The translations under genes were made by a program, and so were the position numbers. From contig JAUVXW010000003.1 of assembly GCA_030603385.1 (NCBI GenBank), positions 124,001-188,000 of the forward strand: 64,000 nucleotides of DNA, written 5' to 3'. Positions 1 through 8,895 of this stretch are shown in pieces. The notes beneath the pieces were generated by a model, which saw nothing but the letters and a program-made list of their open reading frames with translations, was not told where the DNA came from and searched no databases. Source of the stretch: Promethearchaeota archaeon (GTDB lineage Archaea; Asgardarchaeota; Lokiarchaeia; Sigyniarchaeales; SOKP01). Each line of letters starts with the position of its first letter. The stretch's first letter is position 1.

Positions 1-212
1 GTAATCTATGTGCTCATAGGGTGGATAAAGGACTTGAACCCTTCTGTGTTCTTTGTTGTGAAGGACAAGCATTACATTTTGGAGATTTAAATGATCCTGA
101 GAGTAATATTGCAAAATTACTCTCTAAAGATGATGTTTTTCAACTAAAACCAGACGAAGGAACAAAACCTAAGGTCTATTATATTCCTCCTAGACCTAAA
201 AAAAGATTATAA
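1..212 (+). CDS. C-terminal part of a DmsB-like 4Fe-4S electron-transfer subunit (partial)
   Basis: The frame is open to the first base of the window, so only the last ~69 residues are present. They read NLCAHRVDKGLEPFCVLCC, then ALHFGDLNDP and a basic tail ending in PRPKKRL. This is the fourth-cluster region and the conserved GDLNDP segment of the ferredoxin-type subunit of molybdopterin oxidoreductases (DmsB/NrfC/PhsB family), which passes electrons to or from the catalytic subunit. Its partner would lie upstream, outside the window. Fe-S family membership is fairly sure; the enzyme it serves cannot be told. Confidence 0.8.
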   Translation, partial: NLCAHRVDKGLEPFCVLCCEGQALHFGDLNDPESNIAKLLSKDDVFQLKPDEGTKPKVYYIPPRPKKRL

Positions 213-339
213 ATCTCCTTTTTTCTAATAATTAGAAAAAATTATTATTTTATTTATGCCGTATTATTTGGTGAAAATTTAAGAATTGAAAAAAATCAAA
301 AAAATAAGAATTGAAATTATTAGGCAAAAATTTGTGAGA

Positions 340-750
340 TTATAATGCTCTTGGTATTTTATCTGCTTCAGATATACCAATAAATAGTAGACCGATTACA
401 ATAATAGCAGATAAGATTAAAAAGTATAGATCTAATGATAAAACTGTTAGTAAAATAATTATTATCATACTAAATGAATAACTAATCCAAAGAAAAGATC
501 GTGTCATTGATGTTCTTTGAAATCTATCTCCAGAAATTAAACCTACTATCCCTAATACTGCTGGTGGGATAAAGTATAGAATAACATAAATGTAAAATAT
601 TAAAGTTTCCTTCTGAATAATTATATCTAGTGATTCATTTGATATACTTTGAAAAACTATAAAAATTAATGATGAAAATAAAAATCCAATGACGAAAAGT
701 GATAGACTTATTATAGAATATGCATTATATTTTTCTATTTTTGTTAACAA
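340..750 (-). CDS. Small four-helix membrane protein, unknown function
   Basis: A 136-residue protein with four strongly hydrophobic stretches at about residues 11-35, 48-75, 83-105 and 107-126, separated by short polar loops, ending in a short charged tail (SEADKIPRAL). No catalytic motif or family signature is visible. It stands alone between a + strand Fe-S gene and the - strand thiolase cluster, with AT-rich spacers of ~130 bases on each side. I do not recognise the family. Confidence 0.6.
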   Translation of the reverse strand: MLTKIEKYNAYSIISLSLFVIGFLFSSLIFIVFQSISNESLDIIIQKETLIFYIYVILYFIPPAVLGIVGLISGDRFQRTSMTRSFLWISYSFSMIIIILLTVLSLDLYFLILSAIIVIGLLFIGISEADKIPRAL

Positions 751-884
751 TGTCGTTCCTCCATTTTTTTGTTATATATGTTTTTTCTTTTGATATATAA
801 ATATTAAATAATGAATAATTAATAAAATGTTAGGATAACTAATTATTTTTCTAATTTTAATTAAAAAATTTTTTTTAAATATTA

Positions 885-2189
885 TTAAGCATCTGTATTT
901 TCAATTATCATTGCAGTTCCTTGTCCACCGCCACAACACATTGTAGCGAGACCATATTTCGCGTTTTTCTCTTTTAAAATTCTTGCCAATGTACCAACTA
1001 TTCTGGGGCCTGTTGCTGCTATTGGGTGCCCTATTGAAATGGCACCACCTTTAATATTAATATCGTCAATTTTATCATCTAACCCAACTTCATGAACCCA
1101 ATTAAGTCCTACACTACCAAACGCCTCATTAATTTCCCAAAAGTCGATATCATCTATAGTTAAGCCCGCATGCTTTAACGCCATCCAAGTTGCAGGAACA
1201 GGACCTCTTCCCATAACTGTGGGATCCACCGCACCATATCCATTCGAAACAATACGAGCTAATGGATCAAGATCATGTTTTTTCATTGCATCTTCTGACA
1301 TTAATAACAAGGTAGCAGCTCCTGCATTAATTGGGCATGAATTTCCCGCAGTTACTAGGCCCAGTTCTGTCCCAAACTCTTTAACATATTCATCTTTACT
1401 CATGAGTGGTCTATAGTATCCACCATCCCAACCAGGTTTACTTAGAGCTCTTAAATCCTTTGTTCCTTCATAGGTGGCATTTTTCCTGACAGAAAGATCA
1501 TGCTCAATTAACATAGGAGTATCCTCATCACCTTCAGCATGAGCCATTACAGGGGCAATTTCTCCCTTGAAAAACCCTTCTTCTTGACCTTTAGCAGCTA
1601 ATTGATGACTGCGAACTGAAAATCTATCATAGTCTTCTTTAGTGAAAATACCAGCATTCATTTCTGAGAGTTTTTGAGCTGTTTGTAGCATTGAGTACGA
1701 GCAACGGAAATCAACGACATCATCAACAAAAAGCTCATGTCCTACCCTCATAGCAGGGGGTGTTTCTCTTACCGTTGGACGTTTTGATCGTGACATAGTA
1801 GCATTATTTTTCCCAGTCGCTATCACTACATCAGAATACCCCATTGCAATATTATTATATCCTATGGAAGCGCAGGTCATTCCTGAACCACATTGCCTAT
1901 CTAATGCGATAGACGATATTTTTGCTGGAAATTTCGCTAAAAACAGGGAATATCTTCCTCCAAAGGCTATATTTTCATAATTAAAATGAGTAGCTCCTAC
2001 ATAAAACTCATCTACATCTTCAGGTTTTACTTTATCTTTTAGACGGTTGTCAAACATATCTATTAATGTTAGAGCAGTCAATTCATCAGGACGTAAGGTT
2101 CCAAACGCATCTCTTGCTGGTTCTCTTGGTCGAGATCTTGAAAAAGGAGTTCTTACATAATCAGTAATATATACATCTCTTATTTTCAT
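885..2189 (-). CDS. Thiolase (acetyl-CoA acetyltransferase family), intact active site
   Basis: Family role: thiolytic cleavage or condensation of 3-ketoacyl-CoA in the cytoplasm. The 434-residue protein has all three thiolase residues: nucleophile Cys100 in DRQCGSGMT, His388 in GGAISIGHPIAATG, and the acid/base Cys418 in TMCCGGGQG; the NEAF motif is at about 354-357. The ATG is preceded by GAGGT. It lies 40 bases downstream of a degenerate paralogue (2230-3564) and is probably co-transcribed with it and with the crotonase at 3698-4480. Its closest relative in the window is the thiolase at 13746-15023 (shared YxRTxFSRSRP N-terminus). Direction (degradative or biosynthetic) and chain length are not readable; context favours degradation. 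Confidence 0.93.
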   Translation of the reverse strand: MKIRDVYITDYVRTPFSRSRPREPARDAFGTLRPDELTALTLIDMFDNRLKDKVKPEDVDEFYVGATHFNYENIAFGGRYSLFLAKFPAKISSIALDRQCGSGMTCASIGYNNIAMGYSDVVIATGKNNATMSRSKRPTVRETPPAMRVGHELFVDDVVDFRCSYSMLQTAQKLSEMNAGIFTKEDYDRFSVRSHQLAAKGQEEGFFKGEIAPVMAHAEGDEDTPMLIEHDLSVRKNATYEGTKDLRALSKPGWDGGYYRPLMSKDEYVKEFGTELGLVTAGNSCPINAGAATLLLMSEDAMKKHDLDPLARIVSNGYGAVDPTVMGRGPVPATWMALKHAGLTIDDIDFWEINEAFGSVGLNWVHEVGLDDKIDDINIKGGAISIGHPIAATGPRIVGTLARILKEKNAKYGLATMCCGGGQGTAMIIENTDA

Positions 2190-2229
2190 ATTTTTTAAAC
2201 CTCTTTTTATTTTTTACCTCATATTATAC

Positions 2230-3564
2230 TCACATATCTATATTCTCAATTACTACAGCTGTTCCCTGACCCCCCGCACATGACATAGCAGCAAGACCAT
2301 ATTTTGCACTCTTCTCTTTAAGAATTCTAGCTAATGTTGTCGTGATTCTCAGACCCGTAGCGGATGCTGGATTTCCTATCGCTATTGCTCCTCCATGAAT
2401 ATTCATTTTATTTTCCCAATCAATACCTAATTTATTAGCAGCATTAAGTGCTACAACACTAAAGGATTCATTAATTTCCCAAAAATCAATATCTCCCACT
2501 TTTAAACCTGCATGCTCTAAAGCCATTTTGGATGCCGGTACTACACCTCGTCCCCATACAGTTGGATCTACCCCCGCAAAACCAATTGATATAACCTTCG
2601 CCATGGGTTTCAAGTTGTATTCTTCAAGTGCATTTTTAGATGCTAATAAGCAAAGTGAAGCTCCATTACTTATTGGAGAACTATTTCCTGTTGTAATAAT
2701 ACCCTTCTCTGTTCCAAATTTTGCAATATATGCCTCTTTAGAAAGTACAGGATTATTATAGCCACCTGCCCATCCTGGAGTGCCTATGGAAGGCATATTT
2801 GCAATATTTTCCAAAGTAATCGCCTTTTTGATAGATTGATCTATTTCAACCTCAATTTGGGTATCAGGTTCACCTTCTTTATGCCCTTTAAGAGACATAA
2901 TTTCTTCTTTGAAATATCCATTTTCCAAAGCCTTCGCTGCTAAATTATGGCTACGTGTACTTAATTTATCCATTTCATCCTTTGTGAGAAGCTCTGCTTC
3001 TTCCTCAGCAAGTTTTTGAGCTGCTTGAAACAATAACCGACTCGTTTTCCAATCATATAAATCATCATTATACCATTTGCTATCTGGATCAAGCATAAGT
3101 TTATCTGGCGGCATCCCATATACTGTTACTTTTCCATCGTAACTATGCATTGGTACTCGAGTAAATTGATCAAAACCTAAGGATACCACCACATCGGAAT
3201 AACCCATTGAAATATTGCCAAAACCAACATGTAAAGTTGTCATGCCGGAACCGTCTTGTTTGTCAAATATCGTTGCAGGCACATGAAAGGGAAATTTTGC
3301 CATAAATATAGGAATCCTTCCCCCAAATGTCCCATGCTCATGTTGTAATAAAGTACTGCCAATCAAAACCTCAGAAACATTCTCACGTTTGAGTGTGCTT
3401 CCCTTGTTTGGTATACGTTTGTCAAACATATCTATCAAAACATGAGCTGCAAATTCTAATCCCTGCTTATTACTAAAAACATCATCAGCAGGATCCAGAG
3501 GATTTGCTTGAGAAAATGGTGTCCTTACATGGTCTACTAAATATACTTCTCTTGCTTCCTTCAT
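2230..3564 (-). CDS. Thiolase paralogue lacking all three catalytic residues
   Basis: A full-length (444 residue) thiolase-fold protein aligned end to end with its downstream neighbour. The nucleophilic Cys is Asp104 (FDKQDGSGMT), the catalytic His is Asn398 (GGAIAIGNPASATG), and the position of the second catalytic Cys is Ser428 (AAMSCAGGQG). I checked all three codons on the reverse strand: GAC, AAT and TCA. The fold-determining glycines and the WEINESF segment remain, and the reading frame is intact, so it does not look like a decaying gene. Thiolase-fold proteins without the Cys are known to act as retro-aldolases (Ltp2 type) or non-catalytic subunits; either is possible here. No DUF35 partner gene is nearby. 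Confidence 0.85.
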   Translation of the reverse strand: MKEAREVYLVDHVRTPFSQANPLDPADDVFSNKQGLEFAAHVLIDMFDKRIPNKGSTLKRENVSEVLIGSTLLQHEHGTFGGRIPIFMAKFPFHVPATIFDKQDGSGMTTLHVGFGNISMGYSDVVVSLGFDQFTRVPMHSYDGKVTVYGMPPDKLMLDPDSKWYNDDLYDWKTSRLLFQAAQKLAEEEAELLTKDEMDKLSTRSHNLAAKALENGYFKEEIMSLKGHKEGEPDTQIEVEIDQSIKKAITLENIANMPSIGTPGWAGGYNNPVLSKEAYIAKFGTEKGIITTGNSSPISNGASLCLLASKNALEEYNLKPMAKVISIGFAGVDPTVWGRGVVPASKMALEHAGLKVGDIDFWEINESFSVVALNAANKLGIDWENKMNIHGGAIAIGNPASATGLRITTTLARILKEKSAKYGLAAMSCAGGQGTAVVIENIDM

Positions 3565-3697
3565 ATTTTATGTTCTCTTTTTATTTAAAATATAAGATTA
3601 TAATGTTGAAATTTAACGATAAATAAATATTTTCATATCATTAAAAATAATTATACTAGTTAAAACTAAAAAAAATAAAAAAGAAGTATATTAATTT

Positions 3698-4480
3698 TTA
3701 CCTTCCCTTAAAGATGGGTTTACGTTTTTCTACAAAAGAGGTAGCAGCTTCCTTATGGTCTTCAGAAGCATAACATTTGGCATTAAATTCTCCTTCAATC
3801 TTTAGCATTTCATCAAAAACCTTATCATAACCTCTATGTATCGCTTCCTTCGAAAGGGCCAAAGCAAGTGGTGCTTGTTCTGCTAGATGATTAGCAAACT
3901 CCAACGTTTTAGGTAATAACTCTTCATGAGGAAATACTGCATTAACCAACCCAATCTTATAAGCTTCATCAGCAAATATACGTTTACCACTAAATATAAG
4001 CTCTTTTGCTTTATGAACACCAATAAATTTAGGTAGTAAAAAACTACCATTCATATCTGGAATTAATCCCATGCGAATGAAGAATTCTCCAAAACTAGCT
4101 TTCTCTGATGCGTAAATAATGTCGCAACTTAATGTTAAATTGGTTCCAAACCCAACTGCTACACCATTTACCGCAGCAATAATTGGCTTGTATAATCGAA
4201 AAAAATCATAAGGGTGAATAGTTACAGCACCACCTGAAGTTTCTTCCCTAAATTTCCCGCTAGCAAACTCTTGAACATCTGCTCCTGCACAAAATGCTTT
4301 CCCTGCTCCCGTTATGACAATTACTCTCACGTCAGAATCTTCTTTAGCAGCCTTTAGTGAATTTTTCAAATCTGCATTCATTTGTACATTGATAGCATTC
4401 ATTCTCTCAGGACGATTAAGTGTAATAACCGCCACCATACCTTTTTTCTCGTATAGAATAGTTTCATATTCTGGACTCAT
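3698..4480 (-). CDS. Crotonase-superfamily protein, PaaG-like isomerase type
   Basis: 260 residues from the ATG at 4480, chosen because AAGGTG lies about 9 bases upstream; a TTG at 4498 would add six residues. It shows the crotonase oxyanion-hole segments (AFCAGAD; AAVNGVAVGFG). The two Glu residues of a true enoyl-CoA hydratase are replaced (Asn114, Phe134), while an Asp is present in GLIPDMNG (Asp142), as in PaaG-type 2-(1,2-epoxy-1,2-dihydrophenyl)acetyl-CoA or enoyl-CoA isomerases. It is therefore more likely an isomerase than a hydratase. It is the first gene of the - strand group with the two thiolases; the spacer of ~130 bases leaves open whether they share a promoter. Confidence 0.85.
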   Translation of the reverse strand: MSPEYETILYEKKGMVAVITLNRPERMNAINVQMNADLKNSLKAAKEDSDVRVIVITGAGKAFCAGADVQEFASGKFREETSGGAVTIHPYDFFRLYKPIIAAVNGVAVGFGTNLTLSCDIIYASEKASFGEFFIRMGLIPDMNGSFLLPKFIGVHKAKELIFSGKRIFADEAYKIGLVNAVFPHEELLPKTLEFANHLAEQAPLALALSKEAIHRGYDKVFDEMLKIEGEFNAKCYASEDHKEAATSFVEKRKPIFKGR

Positions 4481-4709
4481 AAACAATAACACCTTCAAAT
4501 AAAAACTATTAAAATTCTGTAATTTGTTAGTTTTTAGTTTGTATTAAATAAAATTGATTCTTGTACTATTTAATTTTTTTACTTTTTACATTTAGAAGAA
4601 ACAGCACTAAAATTATCAAGATAAAAAATAAAACTTTATTATCATACCAATTTAAATAAAATATTGAATGAATATTAACCTAAAAAAAAGTATTATTTGA
4701 TGATAAAAA

Positions 4710-5840
4710 ATGAGTAGTAAAGCTGAATATGAAAAAGCTCTTAAAACTTTATTTAAAGCAGGAGGATTTCAATTCCCATTTTCAGAAACTATACATGAAA
4801 TTCTAAAAATAACTATCAAAGATGAAAATCTAGATTTCATAATAGCTTTTGAAAACCAGACCTCTCAAACAATGGAGCAATTAAAAGAGAGTAGTGGATT
4901 ATCTGAAGAAGAAATTCTAGAAAAAGCAGACGCTTTAGCAAAAATGGGGGTAATAATCAACCAACCTAATCGTAGTGGGGTAATGGTATATCAATTATTC
5001 CCTTTTCATAGGCAATTTGAATATATTTTTATGCAAAACCTTGAAAAAACGGAAGAGAATTATAAGATAGCACGGTTATTCGGTAAATTGAATGAAGAAC
5101 ATAGCGATATTGTCCAATCTCAATATGACGGATATAGTGCTGCATTGAATCGTATGCCCGCAATGGATCGTACGGTTCCGATATTGGAGGATTTGGAAAC
5201 AGGTGAAGAAATTAATGTTATTGTAAATGAAGAAATAGAAGTGCCAAAAGAAAAAATATTACCGACTCAACAAATTAGAGAACTTATTGAAAAATATGAT
5301 GATATCGCTGTAGGTAATTGCTACTGTCGTCAACATCAAGAATTTCTAGGTAATCCCTGCAAACAAATCGAACTTACACCAAGTTGTATGACCTTAGGTA
5401 AATCTGCAAGGCATACTTCTAATCATGGTTTCTCTAAATTGGTGTCTAAGGAAGAAGCTTTGAAAATTCTTAAAAAATGTGAAGATGCAGGATTAGTCCA
5501 TAAAGCCTATCATAAATACGGTAATTCATCAGCAGAGGAAGTCGCAATCTGTAATTGCTGTAACTGTTGTTGCATGACTGCCCGAGATTGCTTAATTTTT
5601 CCTGTAGTCAATGAGACAAATTATTTAGCTAGCATCGATGAAGATTTATGCACAGGATGTGGTACCTGCGTAGATTTATGCTATAATAAAGCGATTGAAT
5701 TAAATGATGACAATAAAGCGGAAAGAATAGAAGAATTCTGTGCAGGATGTGGTGTGTGTGCTTATCATTGCCCTGAAAATGCAATTTCTCTTATCGAAGG
5801 ACCGAGAATGGTAAGAATGCTCCCTCCACGTAAAAATTAA
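4710..5840 (+). CDS. Cys-rich ferredoxin-like protein with N-terminal helical/HTH region
   Basis: 376 residues. The N-terminal half holds a winged-helix-like segment at about 52-98 (MEQLKESSGLSEEEILEKAD, then a wing-like NQPNRSG). The middle has a Cys module: C204-x-C206-R, C217, C226 (CMTLG) and a C281-C288 cluster reading CNCCNCCC. The C-terminus has two canonical [4Fe-4S] motifs, C314/317/320/324 and C344/347/350/354 followed by PENAI. It is cytoplasmic, with no signal or membrane segment. A clear paralogue is at 29455-30573 and a more distant one at 37445-38308. Likely role: electron carrier or redox sensor for the neighbouring CoA or Mo enzymes. The partner is unknown, and the middle Cys module may bind an extra cofactor. 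Confidence 0.8.
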   Translation: MSSKAEYEKALKTLFKAGGFQFPFSETIHEILKITIKDENLDFIIAFENQTSQTMEQLKESSGLSEEEILEKADALAKMGVIINQPNRSGVMVYQLFPFHRQFEYIFMQNLEKTEENYKIARLFGKLNEEHSDIVQSQYDGYSAALNRMPAMDRTVPILEDLETGEEINVIVNEEIEVPKEKILPTQQIRELIEKYDDIAVGNCYCRQHQEFLGNPCKQIELTPSCMTLGKSARHTSNHGFSKLVSKEEALKILKKCEDAGLVHKAYHKYGNSSAEEVAICNCCNCCCMTARDCLIFPVVNETNYLASIDEDLCTGCGTCVDLCYNKAIELNDDNKAERIEEFCAGCGVCAYHCPENAISLIEGPRMVRMLPPRKN

Positions 5841-6106
5841 ATTTTTTCTTTATTCGTTTTTTTTTAATTGAATGATTCTTATGTATTCTCAAGTCATCGT
5901 GAGAGGCTTGCCTTAATCAAATAAATTGAATTTTATTGAGAATTACACTTGAAGCATGAGAATAGATTTAAATTTTAATTTTTAGATTAAAAGTTCAAAT
6001 ATGTTTTCTAAGACAATATCTATTCGGGAAGATGGATTTAATATGAATAATTATAAATGTATATAAAAAATATAATACTTAATATATAAATGATGGTAAT
6101 ACCAAT

Positions 6107-6865
6107 TTGACTATTATTAATTTTAAAGTGGATGAAGGGAAAAAGAAGAAAATCGAAGAAATTGCTAAGTTTAAAGGGTATAAAAGTGTCAGCGAATTCA
6201 TTCGGGAAGCTATTGATGAAAAAATGAATTTGCAAAAATTAATTGACGACTTTAAAGAAAAAAATCCTCCTATCGATTTAGATAAAATTGACATACCTGA
6301 TTTCATACCAGATGGAAAGTATTTAGGAATCTCTAGAAATACAATTGTAGTTATTGGAGATACATTGCAAGAAGTAATGAAAACGCTTTATGAAAAGTTC
6401 CCAGAAGCGTCTGCAGGGATTCTACGTAAAGGTAAAGAAATGGAGCAGTTTGAGACACTATTTTCACAATTTTCTACTGAAAATACCAAATGTTTCCAGC
6501 AAGCTGAAATTGCTAAAAGATTTTTTCCTATTTTAGAAATTTTCATATCACTTAATGGAGATAAAAAGTCTTTACTTGGATTAGTTGATACTGGAGCATC
6601 GATCATGGCCCTTGATAGAAAGTTCATTGAAAATTTTGAATTAAAACCTATTAGAAAAAGTAAAATATTAACTGCGAATGGAATTATTGAAGCACCAATC
6701 TATAAAAGCATGTTCCAATATGAAAATCTCTCATATGAATTAGAATTCACATCATCTGATACTAGTGGATTACCAATTCAAGTACTAATCGGAAAAAATT
6801 TTATTGATAAGTTTAATATACTTTTCCTAGGGAGAGAAAAATTGTTTTGTATCCAGGCGCTATAA
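6107..6865 (+). CDS. RHH DNA-binding domain fused to a retropepsin-like aspartic protease
   Basis: 252 residues from a TTG start; no in-frame ATG exists upstream. Residues 1-40 form a ribbon-helix-helix domain (one beta strand with IINFKVDE, then two helices, SVSEFIREAIDEKM). Residues ~69-103 (GKYLGISRNTIVVIGDTLQE) resemble the short DUF5678-type unit. Residues ~140-250 resemble a single-chain retropepsin: FISL strand, catalytic DTGAS at 161-165, and the second hydrophobic-GK motif PIQVLIGKNFIDKF. Retropepsins act as dimers, and RHH domains also dimerise. It is placed just before a HepT/MntA pair. The combination suggests a DNA-bound or self-cleaving regulator; substrate unknown. Confidence 0.75.
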   Translation: MTIINFKVDEGKKKKIEEIAKFKGYKSVSEFIREAIDEKMNLQKLIDDFKEKNPPIDLDKIDIPDFIPDGKYLGISRNTIVVIGDTLQEVMKTLYEKFPEASAGILRKGKEMEQFETLFSQFSTENTKCFQQAEIAKRFFPILEIFISLNGDKKSLLGLVDTGASIMALDRKFIENFELKPIRKSKILTANGIIEAPIYKSMFQYENLSYELEFTSSDTSGLPIQVLIGKNFIDKFNILFLGREKLFCIQAL

Positions 6866-7065
6866 ATAATTCTATTTTTGGAAATTCATCGAATATTGAA
6901 CTAGACATTTGATTCTATCTCATCTTAATTTTTTAATTGTTTTTTTTTAAATTGAATAATTCTTGTGTTAAAAGTTGTTTAAAAAAATCTTAATACATGT
7001 AAATAATATAAATAATAGAAAAGAGATTTAATAATTAAAGAAGTGAAATTTAGCTAAGAATTCTA

Positions 7066-7470
7066 ATGGATAATTTAAGAATTAAGCGATATCATGATAA
7101 AATAAACCATGTAATAGATTATATAAAGGATTTACCAATAGAACCAAAAAACGAACTTGAAAAACGTGGGATATTTTATTCCTTACAAACATCCATTGAA
7201 GCAATTGTAGATTTAATTGCAATGCTTATTAAAGATTTAGGAATTCAAGTTAAAGATGATGTTGCCAATATTTCGGAAATTGTCAAAGTTAGAAAACTAA
7301 AATCAGAGTTAGGAGAAAACTTAAAAAAAGCTAATGGTATGCGAAATATTATAGTCCATCGTTATAATAATTTTGAAGAACAAATAATCCTAAATTCTGT
7401 CGAAGAAATAAAAGATCTTTTATATCAATGGATAAAAATTGTGGAGGAAATATTAAATGAAACTATATAA
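7066..7470 (+). CDS. hepT: HEPN-domain toxin, HepT family
   Basis: 134 residues, all-helical, with the HEPN motif RX4HXY at Arg93-Asn94...His98-Arg-Tyr100 (GMRNIIVHRY). HepT proteins are RNases of the type VII HEPN/MNT toxin-antitoxin system and are silenced by AMPylation near the HXY tyrosine by their MntA partner. The gene overlaps its downstream partner by 14 bases, with the partner's ribosome site inside its end. Length and motif match the family well. Confidence 0.88.
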   Translation: MDNLRIKRYHDKINHVIDYIKDLPIEPKNELEKRGIFYSLQTSIEAIVDLIAMLIKDLGIQVKDDVANISEIVKVRKLKSELGENLKKANGMRNIIVHRYNNFEEQIILNSVEEIKDLLYQWIKIVEEILNETI

Positions 7471-7855
7471 GATAGCGGAATTAAGGGAAAATTTAAGATC
7501 ACTAAAGCAGAATTATGACGTGATTATATTTGGATCCCAAGTGGAAGGTGGAGCACGCCCAAATTCAGACATTGACATTGCTGTGATTTCACGTGAAAAT
7601 GTTATAGAAAAAAATATTAACTTGCAAAAAGAACTTTTAGGAAAATTTTCTTCAAAATTTGACGTTCGCGTATTTGAATTATTTCCAATCTATATTCAAA
7701 TTTCTATTATTGACCACTATGAAGTTATTTTTGGAGATATTTTAGAGATTTCTGAATATTTTTATACTTTTCGCAAAAAATGGGACGATTGTAAACACCG
7801 GATATTATCAAATCAGTTTTCAAGTTATCAAGAGCGTCTTTCTTTAATTAAATAA
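7457..7855 (+). CDS. mntA: MNT-type nucleotidyltransferase antitoxin, MntA family
   Basis: 132 residues with the minimal nucleotidyltransferase motif GSX10DXD: Gly26-Ser27, then Asp38 and Asp40 (FGSQVEGGARPNSDIDIAV). In characterised pairs MntA transfers AMP to HepT and thereby blocks its RNase activity. The start ATG lies inside hepT with GGAGG 9 bases upstream, so translation is coupled. The third acidic residue expected on a later strand is probably in KFDVRVFEL (~74). It is in the same + strand group as the RHH-retropepsin gene. Confidence 0.88.
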   Translation: MKLYKIAELRENLRSLKQNYDVIIFGSQVEGGARPNSDIDIAVISRENVIEKNINLQKELLGKFSSKFDVRVFELFPIYIQISIIDHYEVIFGDILEISEYFYTFRKKWDDCKHRILSNQFSSYQERLSLIK

Positions 7856-7944
7856 AGATTGAGAATTACTTTCCAAATGAATGTGGGTTACTAATTAATT
7901 TTAATAAAAAGATGATAAAAAGAAAAAAAGAATGATTTTTTAAA

Positions 7945-8775
7945 TTACTCTACAATGGCGTAGGCATTACCAAGTACAACTGGGCCTCGGTCAGTTCGTA
8001 CTTGAATGATATGACGACCGTTATCCTTCCAACCTTCTGTTGTGAGGGTCTCTCCAGGAAACACGACATCTTTAAATCTTGCACTGAATTCTTTAAAACG
8101 AGAAACATCCCCATTACATAGTCCATTTACAATAGCACGTGTAGCAATCCCATATGTACATAAACCATGAAGGATTGGTTTTGGTTGACCTGCCATTTTA
8201 GCAAAATTCGGATCTATATGTAGTGGATTAAAATCTCCATTTAGTCTATAAAATGCTGCTTGATTTGTACTGGTCTGATAAGAAATGCTAAAATCTGGTT
8301 CTACTCCTTCGGGAGGAATTATGGGCTCAGTTTTTGGCCCTGGGTCCCCACCGAAACCTCCTGAACCACCAACGAAAAAGCCATACCTTGTATCAAATAT
8401 ATGCTCACCTTCTGACGAATATCCGGATATTTTTGTATGTATGACAGCAGCTTTACCTTTATCGTATATATGTTCTATAACGGCTTTTGTATTTATTGTT
8501 CCATTTGGTTTAAAAGGTACATAAAGACGGATTAATTGCTCACCATGTAATAATCGGACAAAATCAGTTCCCTTTGGGAAAAGTAGTCCGCTACCTGCTA
8601 CTATCGTTGCAAAACTCGGAAACACTTTCATACCGCCTTTTACTCTTTCATAAACAAAGGATAAATCTTCTGCTTGTGCACCAATTCCCAAATTATACAA
8701 GGCACTCATTTTCCAATCATACTTAAATGTTCCCTCTCTTGTTTGTCCTACTGAATTTAAATCTATTTTTGACAT
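7945..8775 (-). CDS. MaoC-like enoyl-CoA hydratase 2 (double hot-dog)
   Basis: 276 residues, the length of the two-repeat hot-dog hydratase 2 of peroxisomal multifunctional enzyme type 2. The C-terminal half carries the hydratase-2 motif YRLNGDFNPLHIDP with catalytic Asp181, Asn183 and His186, followed by PILHGLCTYG. The family hydrates trans-2-enoyl-CoA to (R)-3-hydroxyacyl-CoA. It is the last of three tandem paralogues (with 8896-9735 and 9909-10742), downstream of two short-chain dehydrogenases and a thiolase on the same strand. Together they give hydration, oxidation and thiolysis. A shared end motif (NGRxIIQVRT...LGNAxAxVE) marks the three as recent duplicates. Confidence 0.9.
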   Translation of the reverse strand: MSKIDLNSVGQTREGTFKYDWKMSALYNLGIGAQAEDLSFVYERVKGGMKVFPSFATIVAGSGLLFPKGTDFVRLLHGEQLIRLYVPFKPNGTINTKAVIEHIYDKGKAAVIHTKISGYSSEGEHIFDTRYGFFVGGSGGFGGDPGPKTEPIIPPEGVEPDFSISYQTSTNQAAFYRLNGDFNPLHIDPNFAKMAGQPKPILHGLCTYGIATRAIVNGLCNGDVSRFKEFSARFKDVVFPGETLTTEGWKDNGRHIIQVRTDRGPVVLGNAYAIVE

Positions 8776-8895
8776 TCCGATTTTTCACTTATTTTTATAA
8801 GTTGAATTCTTTGAGTAATTATACTAAATACAGATCAAATTAAAAATAATTTCTAAAAAAAGGTAAATAAAAGGGATTTGAAATGCAAATTTATT

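Noticed and set aside
213-339. Possible tRNA or small RNA genes in the AT-rich gaps (checked the gaps over 100 bases).
   Set aside because: No cloverleaf, no GC-rich stem and no GTTC-type T-loop was found in any of them; gaps are AT-rich spacer, none longer than 300 bases.
5855-6970. Similar ~31-base stretches at 5855-5885 and 6939-6970 flank the RHH-retropepsin gene, like ends of a mobile element.
   Set aside because: Both are dominated by a T-run and ATTGAATRATTCTT; no target duplication, inverted ends or transposase is present, so chance or shared low-complexity sequence is more likely.
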